A stretch of DNA of 64,000 nucleotides from Lysobacterales bacterium (GTDB taxonomy: Bacteria > Pseudomonadota > Gammaproteobacteria > Xanthomonadales > BPKI01). This document shows positions 38,001-48,212 of the stretch, piece by piece. The notes beneath the pieces are model-generated. The model had not been told where the DNA came from, searched no databases, and saw only the letters and a program-made list of their open reading frames with translations. The stretch is taken from positions 2,065,290 through 2,129,289 of the forward strand of contig BPKI01000001.1 of NCBI GenBank assembly GCA_026005055.1. Reading direction: 5' to 3'. The number at the start of each line of letters is the position of its first letter. Position 1 is the first letter of the stretch. A program made the translations under genes and the position numbers.

Positions 38001-41000
38001 CACCACCGGCTCTTCGGCCACCACCGGCTCTTCGGCCACCACCGGTCCTTCGACCACCAGCGGCTCTTCGGCCACCACCGGCTCTTCGGCCACCACCGGC
38101 TCTTCGGCCACCACCGGTCCTTCGACCACCACCGGCTCTTCGGCCACGACCGGTTCTTCGGCCACGACCGGTTCTTCGGCCACGACCGGTTCTTCGGCCA
38201 CGACCGGTTCTTCGGCCACGACCGGTTCTTCGGCCACGACCGGATCCTCGGCCACCACCGGCTCCTCGGCCACCACCGGCTCCTCGGCCACCACCGGCTC
38301 CTCGGCCACCACCGGCTCCTTAGGCGCAACAGCCGCTTCCCGCGTTGGTCCGGATTCGCCGATGACTTCGGGACCCGCAGCCGCCACGAGTTCCTCTTCC
38401 ACCGGCGGCAGGCTGACCGCTTCGATCGGTTCGGCGGACGCACCGATGAGCGCGGGCTCCTCGGAGGGTGCGAGCACGCGCGGGATGGGAGCGGGCAATT
38501 CATCGCGCAGGGCGGCGAGCTGCTCCGCCAATGCCCCCGTGTCTGGCATGGGCTCGTGGTACTCCAGCGCCACGACCACCGCCGCGATCGCTTCGGCCGC
38601 GCTGCGGATCGCCTCGAGACCACGCCGGTCAGGTACCCTGCCGGCAGCGTGAAGCCGCTTGAGATAAGCCTCCAGCGGCGCGGCGACCGCGCACGCGGCG
38701 GGGACGTCCACCATCGCGAACGCGCCGTTCATGGTGTGAGCGGCGCGCTGGAGCGCATCGCTGACCGGCAGAGCCGCGCCGCTCTGCTCGCATTGGAGGA
38801 GATAGCCCGACAAGACCTCGAGGTGGCCGTTGACCTCGCTGCGCAGGATCTCGAGCAAGACGGGATCGATGGCGATCGGACGCTCGAGCGCCACCTCCTC
38901 GGCCGGAGCGGCCGATGGGACCGCTTCCACAGCCGCCGCGGCCTCCTGCGCCTTCTCCAACTCCTCCGCCGTGGCTGGCGGAACCTCGATCGGAGTCTCC
39001 TCCGCCGCGGCGAACGCCACCTCCTCCGCAGGCGCCTCCGATGCTTCCTGCGAGAATTGGCTCGGTGCCTCCGCCGCTGCCGGCGTCGCCTGCGCCTCGA
39101 CCTCCTCGGTCGCGAAATCCTCTTCGGTCGCCGGCTCCTCTTCGAGTACGGCGCCGAGCTCGGCAAGCATCTGCTCGAAACGATCGGACGGAGGCTCGGG
39201 TTCCGCCTCGGCCAATGCGGGCGGAACCGTCTCCTCGGCAGATACCGGTTCCGCGACGGATGGGGCCTCGATGGAAGGTGCAAGCTCGAGCGCTTCCTCC
39301 TTCTCCTCCGGCAGCGACTCCACGCCCTGATCCCCCGCGGCGAGCTCGGAGGCCGCGACCTCGAGCTCCGGCTCGGCTTCGGCGGGGGAAACAGGGGCCA
39401 TGAGTTCTTCTTCGACTTGCGGAGCCGTGATCGCCTCGACCGAGGGCTCCTCTGCGATCCGCTCCGGCTCGGGCGCGGGCTCCGCGGCAGGAGCCGCCGC
39501 CCCAACCCATGCCTGTTCGCCCTGGGCCAGACGATCGGCGACCTCCATGATTTCGAGGATGATCGGTCCCGGAGCTCCGCGGCCCTCGAGGGCCGCGAGC
39601 ATTTGCGGAAGCGCATCGAGGGCATGCTCGACGAGGGACACCACCCCCTCATGCGGCGCGATCGTGCGATCGAGAACCCGATTGAGCATGTTCTCGACCT
39701 TCCAGCTGAACTCGCCCAGCGCGCGCGCCCCGACCAGTCGCCCGCTTCCCTTGAGCGTATGGAAAGAGCGGCGGATGGGCTTGAGCCGCTCGAGGTCTTC
39801 GACGTTCTCGCGCCACGCCGGCACCAGCTCGTTGAGGTTGGCGATCTCTTCGCGTAGCTCCTCGAGGAAGACCTCGCGGATTTCCTCGTCGATTTCGTCC
39901 GAGGGCAACAGCTCGAAGCCCATCGCGGTTGCCATCGCCGGGGCCGAGGCGGGCGCTTCGGCAGGCGGGGCCGCGACTTGCTCTGCCGGACTCGGCGTTT
40001 CCGCCACCGACGCAGGCTCTGAAGGCCGCTCCTCCTCGATCTCGGGGGGCCGCGCCACGGGCTCGGAGAGCGCAGGCTCCGCCGCCGTCGGCTCCAGCGC
40101 CACCGCAGACGCCGCTGCCTCGGCCTGTTCAGCCGAGGCTGCTGGCTCCTGCACGACCTGCGCTTTCTCCTCCTCTTCCACAGGCTCCTCGACGAGCCGC
40201 GCCTCCGTCAGGCTGCGCTCATCGAGCGGCCAATAGCCGAGCCAGCGCATCCCTTCCTTCGCCACCTCGAGGATGCGTTCGCGGCCGGAACGATGCTCGC
40301 GGGTCGCCTCGAAGTAGTACTCGAGACTGGCGAGCACATCCGCAACCCGGTCCATCTGATCGGCGGTCGGGATTCGCCGCGCACGAAGCAATTCACGATC
40401 GACGAAGCGCGAGAGGGCGACCGCGATCAGCGCTGGCTCGGACTGCTCCAGGATGCGCAGGGCGCCCGCGACCTGGGCGAGCATGCCGCACACGCCGCGA
40501 AGCTTTTCGTGATCCCACGGCGACTCGATGAAGGCGACGAAATCGTCCTTGACCCGCTGCAGATTGAAGCCAGCCTCGCGGGCGACCGCCTCGACCACTC
40601 GGCGCGCCTCGCTGCGGGAGACCTGATCCTCGCCGCTCTCGACTCGAGTCCCCTCCTTGCCGAGCATCTCGACCTGGTCATCCAGGGTGCCCTCGACGTA
40701 GAGAAGGGCTCCGGCGATGTCGAGCAAGGCGCCTTCCTCGACTGGCCGCTCGCCGCTCACCATCGCCGCCAGCGCCGCGCGCTGTTCGGCCACCAACGCA
40801 CGCGAAGAGTCAAGACCGAGCATCGCGAGCGTATCGCCCACGCGGGAGAGGACCTCAAGATTGGCTTCGAGCGCTCCAGCGCTCTTCTCCCCACTCCGCA
40901 AGTGGACATCGAGCGAGTCCTTCACTTTGAGCAGATCTTCCTTGATCGCCTTCGCCACCGTGTCGAGCAGAGCCCGATTGTGACCGGAGATCGCGCTTTG

Positions 41001-41921
41001 CGCGTGCTCCGCCTCGCGACCGCTGGACCTCAGATCGCTGAGCCGGAACGCGCGCCTGACCGCCTCGAGTCGCGGCGTCTCGGCAGGAAAGCGCGCGATC
41101 TGATAGAGCAGACCGCGCAAGAGCTCGCGCGGAGGGTCCACCCGAAAACTGAGCTCTCCCTGCATCGACAGCCGTTTGATCTCGCGTTCGAGCTTACCGA
41201 ACAGCAGCTTCAACTCGTTGTCGGGACGCCCACCGACCTTGGCGAGCGCATCCACCAGGCTCGCGCCCACCCACCAAAGCTTTCGCGCGGCTTCCTCGTG
41301 GCTGAGTTCGGTGAGCCGTTCGAGGACCGCCGCCATGCGATGAAGACTGGCATCGCCCTCGCTGCCCTTGAACCACGCGAGAAGCGCACGCTGGAACCCC
41401 GCCCGCAGCCGCTCCGCGATGAGACCGAGCTCCATGACCGGCGCCGGTCGCGCCGCGCCGGGGACGCTCGCAGGAAGCGGCAGGCTGAGGTCGGGGGAGA
41501 ACAGGACCTGTTCTCCGATCTGGGCCTGTCCCTGAAGCGAACGCAGGTCATTGACCAGAGGCAGGAGGACGACAGGGACGTCGCGGTGTCCGCTCTGCAG
41601 CCGATCGAGGTAGTCAGGCAGCTGCAGCATTCCGCGCATCAACACGCTGAATGCCTCGTCTCGGTCGGCGATCCGATCCTCGAGCAGAGCCTGGGCGACC
41701 CGTTCCATTTCCTCGACGGCGAGCGCCGGGCCCTGCAGCTCGACCATCCGCAAGGTGCCCTGAATCTGATGCAGATAGTGCGCGCAGGCGCGCATCTGTC
41801 CGCGGTCGGCGGGATCCTCGACGAACGCCTCGAGCGCCTGCCTCGCCTGCCGGAAGGTCGCGTCAAGCTCGGCCTTGACCCAGCTCAGGGTGGTGAAGTC
41901 GATGTCGTCCTGAAGCCTCAT
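35032..41921 (-). CDS. chpA: ChpA/PilL hybrid sensor kinase, frame broken by one base inside its repeat
   Basis: ChpA is the CheA-like kinase of twitching motility. From ATG 41921 the first frame encodes phosphotransfer-like domains with H51 (HQIQGT), H721 (SFHTLKGSGR) and H1062 (AAHTMNGAF), then an EEPVVA repeat from about residue 1201. One repeat unit (37658-37674) has 17 instead of 18 bp, which shifts the frame into a nonsense WWPKNR series that stops at 37173. In the other frame the protein continues to 35032: a fourth Hpt domain (LHTLKGGAR, H1545 after repair), dimerisation region, HATPase (NALAHGIEPP, DDGRGID, GRGVGMD), CheW domain, and a C-terminal receiver (VDDSITMRKV, LLDIEMP). Repaired length is about 2296 residues, near that of Pseudomonas ChpA. 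Kinase function needs the frame to be restored. Confidence 0.9.
37496..38322 (-). repeat. 46-unit tandem repeat of 18 bp in chpA, encoding EEPVVA
   Basis: The plus-strand unit is GCCACCACCGGTTCTTCG with a few variants (GGCTCTTCG, GGCTCCTCG, GGTCCTTCG, GCCACGACC). The 827 bp equal 46 units minus one base; unit 10 (37658-37674) is 17 bp long. The units encode about 276 residues of EEPVVA, a strongly acidic, proline-containing linker between the third and fourth phosphotransfer domains. Variants are clustered in blocks, for example six neighbouring GCCACGACC units near 38154-38260, which suggests recent local duplications. The repeat creates long mirror frames on other strands that are not genes. 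Confidence 0.97.
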
Positions 41922-42058
41922 GGATACCTCGCCGACTCACTCACGCTCGCGGAATCGCAGCCCGGAGACCGCACCGCACGATCGCGGACCACGGACCCAT
42001 ACCCCGGCCCGCTCCCTTCGCACGATGCCGCTCCGCCCGCGGTCACGCACCTTCGACC

Positions 42059-44101
42059 TCAGCCGGGCAGCTTGAAGTCCGCCACCGAGCGCCTGAGGTC
42101 GGCGGCGAGCTGTGCGAGATTGCCGATCGATTCGGCGGTCTGACTGGCGCCCATGGCCGTCTGCGCGGTGATCTCCTGAATCACGTTCATGGTCGCCGTG
42201 ATGCTGGCCGCGGCATGGGACTGCTGACGGGCGGCAGCGGAAATGTTCTGAATGAGATCGGCGAGGTCATTGGAAACCTTCTCGATCTCGCCCAGCGCCA
42301 GACCCGCATCCTCGGCCAGTCGCGCACCGGCGACGACTTCCGCAGTGGTCTGTTCCATCGAGCTGACGGCCTCGTTGGTGTCGGACTGAATCGTCTGCAC
42401 CAGGGTCTCAATTCGCTTCGTCGCGTTGGAGGCGCGTTCGGCGAGACGCTGCACCTCGTCCGCGACCACGGCGAATCCACGGCCCGCCTCACCGGCCGAA
42501 GCCGCCTGAATGGCGGCATTGAGCGCGAGAATGTTGGTCTGCTCGGCGATGTCGTTAATCAGTTCGACGATCGAGCCAATTTCCTGCGAAGACTCGCCCA
42601 GGCGCTTGATCCGTTTCGAGGTCTCCTGGATCTGCTCGCGGATGTTGTCCATGCCCTGGATCGTCTCGCGCACGATCGCCGCGCCTTTGGATGCGATCTG
42701 CACCGAGCGCTGCGCCACGTCGGCGCTCTCAGCCGAGTTGCGGGACACCTCGTCGATCTGCGCGGCGATGTCGTTGATCGCCGCCGAGGCCGAGGTGATC
42801 TGCTGCGCCTGGTGTTCCGCGGCCTCCGCCAGGTGCATCGCGGTCGCCTGGGTTTCCTGCGCGGCAGCCGCGACCTGCACCGCCGTCTCGTTGATCGTCG
42901 TGACCAGCGAGCGCAGCGCCTCCACCGCGAAGTTGATCGAGTCCGCGATCGCACCAGTGATGTCCTCGGTGACCGTGGCCTTGACCGTGAGATCGCCTTC
43001 CGCCAGCGATCCCATCTCGTCCAGAAGGCGAAGAATCGCTTCCTGGTTGCGCTGGTTGAGCTCCTGCTCGGCGCGGAAGCGACGCCGCTGATCCCGGAAG
43101 ATTCCAAAGATCACCATGACGATCGCGAAGATCGCCACGCCCAAGGCAACCAGACCCCAGATCAGCTTCGGGAAGGGCCTGAGCTCGGGAAGCTTGCCGA
43201 AGGCGACGGCGAGCTCTCGCGATTCGTTGAGAAACTCCTCGGCATCCAGGGAGATCGCATCCGTCGCGCGCTTGACCTCGGCCAGCTCGGCGGCCGACTC
43301 GAGGATGCGTCCGACCAACTGATCGACCTCCTGGAACTGGTTCATCACTTCGCCGAGCAAGCGAAGGGCCTCGTCGTTGGTCACGCGGCGGACGCGCTGG
43401 CTGCCGTTGAGCAGATCGGAGAGGAGCTGACCGATCAGTTTGACGTCGTTGCCGAGGTTGCTCGCCGCCTCCCGAGTCCGCTCGCCGCCTTGGAGGATGG
43501 TGGTCACGTTGCGCCGCAGACCGTCGGCCAAGGTCAGCGGCAGGGCGGCGTAGTACACCTGGTCGGGCGCACCGCCGCGCTGAACCAGCACCCTCGCGAA
43601 CTGTTCGAGGGAGTTCTGGAACTGGATCACGGCGTCCTTGAAGTCGCGGTTGACCTCGAGCAGCTCGCGCAGCGTGCCCTCGCGCGACTCGATCGCCTCC
43701 GCATTTTGATTCATCGTGGTCCAACGCCGAACCACGCGGTCCAAGGCATCGGCCACGCCCGGCGCACGCTCGTAGCCGGGCATGACACCGTCGGGACTTC
43801 CGCGACGGAGCTCGTCGATGATGCGTTGGATGCTGCTGCGCAGATTGCGCAGCGGTTCGAAGCCCGACTCACCGCCTTCCACGTCGAGGAAGGTGGTGGC
43901 TTCGGTCGCCGCCTTGGCGAGCTGCTGCGAGAGCACTTGCAGCTCGGTCGCGCGCGCGATCGCCTGACGCTCCTGCTCGTTGTAGACCGCCGTCTGATAC
44001 GCGTTGGCGGCCAGCACGAGGATGGCCAAGGCCAGCAGGAGGAACCACAGATTCAGTCCAGCCGAACGCTTGACCCCCGTCGATCTCGCAGTGGCACTCA
44101 T
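42059..44101 (-). CDS. pilJ: PilJ, methyl-accepting chemotaxis receptor of the Pil-Chp system
   Basis: The protein has 680 residues. It has membrane helices at about 17-36 and 322-345, with a periplasmic helical sensor domain between them that carries two PilJ-type repeats ([18 protein letters not shown] and a second copy further on). After the second helix come a HAMP-like region and the signalling hairpin with the tip [20 protein letters not shown]. PilJ senses type IV pilus retraction or surface contact and controls ChpA through PilI. It lies between pilI (56-bp gap) and chpA. No pilK methyltransferase gene separates pilJ and chpA. Confidence 0.96.
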   Translation of the reverse strand: MSATARSTGVKRSAGLNLWFLLLALAILVLAANAYQTAVYNEQERQAIARATELQVLSQQLAKAATEATTFLDVEGGESGFEPLRNLRSSIQRIIDELRRGSPDGVMPGYERAPGVADALDRVVRRWTTMNQNAEAIESREGTLRELLEVNRDFKDAVIQFQNSLEQFARVLVQRGGAPDQVYYAALPLTLADGLRRNVTTILQGGERTREAASNLGNDVKLIGQLLSDLLNGSQRVRRVTNDEALRLLGEVMNQFQEVDQLVGRILESAAELAEVKRATDAISLDAEEFLNESRELAVAFGKLPELRPFPKLIWGLVALGVAIFAIVMVIFGIFRDQRRRFRAEQELNQRNQEAILRLLDEMGSLAEGDLTVKATVTEDITGAIADSINFAVEALRSLVTTINETAVQVAAAAQETQATAMHLAEAAEHQAQQITSASAAINDIAAQIDEVSRNSAESADVAQRSVQIASKGAAIVRETIQGMDNIREQIQETSKRIKRLGESSQEIGSIVELINDIAEQTNILALNAAIQAASAGEAGRGFAVVADEVQRLAERASNATKRIETLVQTIQSDTNEAVSSMEQTTAEVVAGARLAEDAGLALGEIEKVSNDLADLIQNISAAARQQSHAAASITATMNVIQEITAQTAMGASQTAESIGNLAQLAADLRRSVADFKLPG

Positions 44102-44157
44102 GTCATCACCTCACACGTACAACCCCGACGCAGCCATCCTCGCAACAAACCCGGCCC

Positions 44158-44721
44158 TCATGCTGCCGCCTGCAGGAACTCCGCAGTGCGGATCAGACGG
44201 GTCATGCTGAAGACGCCCCAGAGATTCCCCTCGTAGCGATAGACCGCCGAGATGAAGGGCATGAGCGGACCGCCATCGAAAGCCTCGCGCTCGACTTTCA
44301 TCTCGTCGGTGAAATTGCGCTGACCCAAGAGCTCATCGATCAGCAGCCCCACGTTGCCTCCCGGTTGCTTGATCACAAGAGCACGGGTGAAATCGTGCAC
44401 CGGCGTACGCTGACCGAGCAGGAACAACTTGATGTCCACCATTGCCACCAGGTTGCCGCGCACGTTGGCGATGCCGACGAGCCATGGTTTGGTTCCCGGC
44501 ACTGGCGTCACCGGCGGCAAGGTCAGGATTTCGCTGATCTCGGAGATGGCGCTCGCCAACCGAAAACGATCGAGGCGGAAAGCGATGCCGCGCCACAGCC
44601 CCGGCGCCTCGATCCGCTCCGGCACTCCCGCGACGTGCGCGAGGCTGCGACGCTCGTAATCGAGCAACACCGCAAAGGGCTCGCTGGCCCCGCCCTCGTG
44701 CCTCGCCGAGCCCGCGGCCAT
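44158..44721 (-). CDS. pilI: PilI, CheW-type coupling protein
   Basis: The start is ATG 44721, chosen because GGTGGAGG lies 5-6 nt upstream and it begins right after pilH (187 residues). The CheW domain has GIAFRLDRFRLASAISEISEI-type first strands (shown in part), PWLVGIANVRGNLVAMVDI and GLLIDELLGQRNF. It couples PilJ to the ChpA kinase. It is the third gene of the operon. Confidence 0.93.
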   Translation of the reverse strand: MAAGSARHEGGASEPFAVLLDYERRSLAHVAGVPERIEAPGLWRGIAFRLDRFRLASAISEISEILTLPPVTPVPGTKPWLVGIANVRGNLVAMVDIKLFLLGQRTPVHDFTRALVIKQPGGNVGLLIDELLGQRNFTDEMKVEREAFDGGPLMPFISAVYRYEGNLWGVFSMTRLIRTAEFLQAAA

Positions 44722-44722
44722 C

Positions 44723-45091
44723 TCAACCTCCACCGAGAAGCTGGTTGATCCGCGCGATGAGCTCTCGCTCGCTCGGCGGCTTGACCAGGTAGTCCTTCGC
44801 GCCCTGACGCAACCCCCAGACCCGGTCGGTCTCCATGTTCTTGGTGCTGACGATGATGATCGGAATGTCGCTCGTGGCCGGGTCGCGGCTCAAGGTGCGG
44901 GTCGCCTGAAAGCCGTTCATGCCGGGGAGAATGACATCCATCAGCACCAAATCCGGTCGGTCGCGCCGCGCCATCTCGACGCCCTCTTCGGCGTTCGGCG
45001 CACTGGAGACCTGATGGCCGTGGCGCTCGAGCAGCAACGAGAACACCTTCACGTCGGTCGGAGAATCGTCGATGATCAAGATTCGCGCCAT
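44723..45091 (-). CDS. pilH: PilH, single-domain response regulator
   Basis: The start is ATG 45091 (122 residues), the usual MARILIIDDSPTD opening; a longer frame is not needed. It is a complete receiver with the acidic pair IIDDS, phospho-acceptor Asp in LVLMDVILPG, Thr/Ser in IIIVSTK, and Lys in YLVKPP. In related systems PilH opposes PilG and supports pilus retraction. It lies 30 bp after pilG. Confidence 0.95.
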   Translation of the reverse strand: MARILIIDDSPTDVKVFSLLLERHGHQVSSAPNAEEGVEMARRDRPDLVLMDVILPGMNGFQATRTLSRDPATSDIPIIIVSTKNMETDRVWGLRQGAKDYLVKPPSERELIARINQLLGGG

Positions 45092-45120
45092 ATTCGACCC
45101 CCCTCGGTCGCCGCCCCCAC

Positions 45121-45528
45121 TCATGCCCTCTTGCGATCGACGTGCTTACGGATCGCTTCGAGCAGCTCGTCGCGGGTGAAAGGCTTGGTCACATACTGCT
45201 CTGAACCCACGATCCGGCCGCGCGCCTTGTCGAACAAGCCGTCCTTGCTCGAGAGCATGATGACCGGTGTGGATTTGAAGCTTTGATTGTTTTTGATCAG
45301 CGCGCAAGTCTGATAGCCGTCGAGCCGCGGCATCATGATGTCCACGAAGATGATGTCGGGGTGGTGGTCGGCGATCTTGGCCAAAGCCTCGAAGCCGTCC
45401 ACGGCCGTGATGACCTCGCAACCCTCGCGCTTGAGCAGCGTTTCGGCAGTTCGACGGATGGTCTTCGAGTCGTCGATGACCATCACCTTCAAGCCCGCCA
45501 GACTACCCTCTCGATTGGCTTCGTTCAC
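45121..45528 (-). CDS. pilG: PilG, single-domain response regulator
   Basis: The start chosen is GTG 45528 with GGGGGA 5 nt upstream, giving 135 residues like PilG homologues; the longer frame to 45630 would overlap the promoter leader. The receiver has VMVIDDSKTIRRTAE, Asp in IIFVDIMMPRLDGY, and VTKPFT. PilG promotes pilus extension downstream of ChpA. It is the first gene of the operon. The leader from the predicted start of transcription is about 110 nt. Confidence 0.94.
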   Translation of the reverse strand: MNEANREGSLAGLKVMVIDDSKTIRRTAETLLKREGCEVITAVDGFEALAKIADHHPDIIFVDIMMPRLDGYQTCALIKNNQSFKSTPVIMLSSKDGLFDKARGRIVGSEQYVTKPFTRDELLEAIRKHVDRKRA

Positions 45529-45647
45529 GATGTTCCCCCAACCAGCCGCGACGACCCGCTCCCCGCGCCGCCGAGTCGCGAGCCTTCGAATTCCCCGCGC
45601 TAAACGAGGCCGACATTGCGATTTCCTCACGCGGGACTCTGGAACGC

Positions 45648-45676
45648 TGTTTACGAAGACGCCCCTCGGGTGTCAA
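45648..45676 (-). promoter_or_regulatory. Sigma70-like promoter of the pilG-chpC operon
   Basis: On the minus strand a perfect TTGACA (45676-45671) is followed after 17 bp by TAAACA (45653-45648), a fair -10 box. It lies about 120 bp before the pilG start, in the 288-bp region shared with the divergent gshB gene. No equally good promoter is seen for gshB; a TAGTAT at 45751-45756 is a weak candidate -10 box. Confidence 0.6.
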
Positions 45677-45816
45677 GTTTCGATCCTAAATCTTTGTGAC
45701 ATCGCCGGTTGCCTCGGGCCGGATGATTCCACGCGACAACCACTGACGCCTAGTATACGCAGGAGGGCGAGGGGGATTCCGCCCTGCCGGTCGCAGTTTC
45801 CCGAGAGCCGCTCGCC

Positions 45817-46767
45817 ATGAGCCCGTGCCTGCTCGTCGTGATGGATCCGATCGCGGGCATCCGCCCGCAAAAAGATTCCACCCTCGCGATGCTGCTCGAG
45901 GGGCAGCGCCGCGGGTGGAGGCTGCTCTACGCCGAACCCGGAGACCTCGCGCTGGACGGCGGACGCGCCTTTGCCTCGGTCCGCCCCATCGAGGTCGATG
46001 ACCATCCGGAGCGATGGTTCCGGCTGGGCGACCCGAGCACCGTGCCGGTCGCGGAGGCCGACATCGTTTTGATGCGACGCGATCCGCCCTTCGATCGCGA
46101 GTATCTCTACGACACCCTGGTTTTGGAGCGCGCCGGCGAGGAGGGTGCGCTCATCGTCAATGATCCCGCCGCATTGCGCAGTCTCAACGAAAAACTGGCG
46201 GCCCTGGCCTTTCCCCAGTTCGCTCCTCCCAGTCTCGCCGCCCGGGAGATGGCTGCCCTGCGCGCCTTCGCGCGGCGTCACGGAGAGATCGTCCTGAAGC
46301 CGCTCGACGGCATGGCGGGGCGTTCCGTCTTCCGCACACGGGCGGACGATCCCAACCTCGGCGTGATCCTCGAGACCCTCACCGAGGAGGGAAAACGCAT
46401 GGCCCTGGCCCAGCGCTACCTCCCCGAGATCGCTCAGGGCGACAAGCGCATCCTGGTGGTGGATGGGGAACCCGCCCCTTTCGCCCTCGCGCGCATCCCG
46501 AGCGGCGAGGGGGAGCACCGCGGCAACCTCGCTCGCGGCGGACGGGCGCAAGCCGTTCCGCTTTCGCCGCGCGATCGTGAGATCGCCAGCACGGTCGGGC
46601 TCGAACTTCGACGGCGTGGCGTGATCTTCGCCGGTCTCGACGTGATCGGAGAGCATCTCACCGAGATCAACATCACGAGCCCCACCGGCATCCGTGAACT
46701 GCGGCGGCTCTGCGGGATCGATGTCGCATCCATGCTCTTCGACGCCCTCGAGCGGAGGCTTCGGTGA
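45817..46767 (+). CDS. gshB: Glutathione synthetase
   Basis: The protein has 316 residues and the ATP-grasp GshB fold. MRRDPPFDREYLYDTLVLE, NEKLAALAF, LKPLDGMAGRSVF, GDKRILVVDGEPAPFALAR and the final INITSPTGIRELRRL are family signatures. It joins glycine to gamma-glutamylcysteine. It diverges from pilG, the arrangement seen in Pseudomonas and relatives, and overlaps tonB by 4 bp. Confidence 0.97.
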   Translation: MSPCLLVVMDPIAGIRPQKDSTLAMLLEGQRRGWRLLYAEPGDLALDGGRAFASVRPIEVDDHPERWFRLGDPSTVPVAEADIVLMRRDPPFDREYLYDTLVLERAGEEGALIVNDPAALRSLNEKLAALAFPQFAPPSLAAREMAALRAFARRHGEIVLKPLDGMAGRSVFRTRADDPNLGVILETLTEEGKRMALAQRYLPEIAQGDKRILVVDGEPAPFALARIPSGEGEHRGNLARGGRAQAVPLSPRDREIASTVGLELRRRGVIFAGLDVIGEHLTEINITSPTGIRELRRLCGIDVASMLFDALERRLR

Positions 46768-47612
46768 GCGCCGCGGCCAGTTCATCGGATCGGTTCGGGG
46801 CGAGCGCCCTGCTCGCCGTGCTCGTTCATGGTTTGCTCCTGCTCGGCATCACCTTCGTCGCTCCCCGCCCCGGCGCGTTGCTGCCAACGCTGGATGTGAT
46901 CCTGGTCGAGAGCAGCACCCCGAAGCCGCCCGAGCAGCCCGATTACCTCGCCCAGGCGAATCAGACCGGCGGGGGCGACACCCCCGAGCGCGTGCGGCCA
47001 GCCGAAATCGTCAGCAGCCCCGTCCCCATAACCGAAGCCGGGCTCGAAGCGACTCCGAATCCGCCGCGTTCCACCCCTCCACAGCCGCCCACCGAGGAGA
47101 ATGTCATCCGAGCCGAGACGGCCGCACCCGGCGAGCGCTCGCCGCCCGAACGCCCCGAACGCGAGCTGCCCACCGCCGCCGAACTCATCGACAGGACGCT
47201 CGACATGGCGCGATTGGCCAGCGAACTCGACCGCAACCGCCAGGCCTACGCCAAGCGCCCCCGGCGCAAATTCATCTCCGCGAACACGCGCGAGTACGAG
47301 TTCGCCGCCTACATGCGCGCCTGGGTGGCCCGTGTCGAGCGGGTGGGCAATCTCAACTACCCGGAGGAGGCGCGGCGACGCGGCCTCAGCGGAGAACTCA
47401 TCCTCACCGTGGCGATTCGTCGGGACGGTTCGGTGGAGAGCGCCGAAATCATCATGAGCAGCGGCGAGCCCGTCCTCGATCAGGCCGCCTTGCGCATCGT
47501 CCAGCTCGCGGCACCATTCCAGGCCCTGCCGGAGACCAAGGAACGGATCGACGTGCTGCACATCACCCGCACCTGGCAGTTCCTGCCCAGCGGCACGCTG
47601 CGCCAGCGTTGA
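46764..47612 (+). CDS. tonB: TonB-family energy transducer
   Basis: The protein has 282 residues. One membrane helix lies near the N-terminus (about 14-34, ALLAVLVHGLLLLGITFVA). A proline-rich periplasmic region is followed by the C-terminal TonB domain (YPEEARRRGLSGELILTVAI, DQAALRIVQLAAPFQALP). Such proteins transmit proton-motive force to outer-membrane receptors. No exbB/exbD genes are adjacent. The gene overlaps gshB by 4 bp, the usual gshB-tonB linkage in this group. Confidence 0.88.
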   Translation: MSAAASSSDRFGASALLAVLVHGLLLLGITFVAPRPGALLPTLDVILVESSTPKPPEQPDYLAQANQTGGGDTPERVRPAEIVSSPVPITEAGLEATPNPPRSTPPQPPTEENVIRAETAAPGERSPPERPERELPTAAELIDRTLDMARLASELDRNRQAYAKRPRRKFISANTREYEFAAYMRAWVARVERVGNLNYPEEARRRGLSGELILTVAIRRDGSVESAEIIMSSGEPVLDQAALRIVQLAAPFQALPETKERIDVLHITRTWQFLPSGTLRQR

Positions 47613-47648
47613 ACACCACGGCTTCGCGCAAGCGCTACACTGGCAACC

Positions 47649-48212
47649 ATGAGTGCATCCACCTGGCTCACGGGACATTTCCTCATCGCCATGCCAACCC
47701 TGCGCGATCCCAACTTCGCGCGCGGCGTGGCTTACCTGTGCCACCACGACGCGCAGGGTGCATTGGGGCTGCTCATCAATCGTCCTTCGGGTATGCGCCT
47801 GCGCGACCTGCTGAGGCATCTGGACATCACGCTCTCCGAGCCCGCCTTCGGTGAACAGGCCGTGCTCATCGGAGGGCCTGTCTCGCCGGAGGTCGGGTTC
47901 GTCCTGCACGAACGGAACGGCGAGTGGGAATCCAGCCTTGCGGTGGGTGAAAGGCTCTGTCTCACCACTTCCCGCGACGTGCTCGCGGCGATTGCGCGCG
48001 GAGAGGGCCCGCGCCGTCATCTCGTCGCGCTCGGATACGCAGGCTGGTCGGCCGGGCAACTCGAAAGGGAAATGCTCGAGAACGCCTGGCTCGCGGTGCC
48101 CGCCGACGAGCGCGTTCTCTTCGAGGCTCCGCTCGAACGGCGCTGGGAGGAGGCCGCGGCACTCGTCGGGGTGAGGATCGGCGATCTCGGTCACTGGGTC
48201 GGCCACGCTTGA
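47649..48212 (+). CDS. yqgE: UPF0301/DUF179 family protein YqgE (AlgH)
   Basis: The protein has 187 residues. The family signatures are GHFLIAMPTLRDPNFARGV, YLCHHDAQGALGLLINRPSG, GGPVSPEVGFVLH and YAGWSAGQLE. The structure is known for relatives but the biochemical function is not settled; AlgH was named for a link to alginate regulation. It sits between tonB and ruvX and overlaps ruvX by 4 bp, a conserved pair. Confidence 0.93.
   Translation: MSASTWLTGHFLIAMPTLRDPNFARGVAYLCHHDAQGALGLLINRPSGMRLRDLLRHLDITLSEPAFGEQAVLIGGPVSPEVGFVLHERNGEWESSLAVGERLCLTTSRDVLAAIARGEGPRRHLVALGYAGWSAGQLEREMLENAWLAVPADERVLFEAPLERRWEEAAALVGVRIGDLGHWVGHA

Noticed and set aside
37496-38322. CRISPR array
   Set aside because: The 18-bp units follow each other without spacers and encode a protein repeat.
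37231-38652. Long plus- and minus-strand frames encoding SATTGS, RPPPAL or RWWPKS repeats
   Set aside because: They are the other reading frames of the 18-bp repeat in chpA, and repeats without stops are open in all frames.
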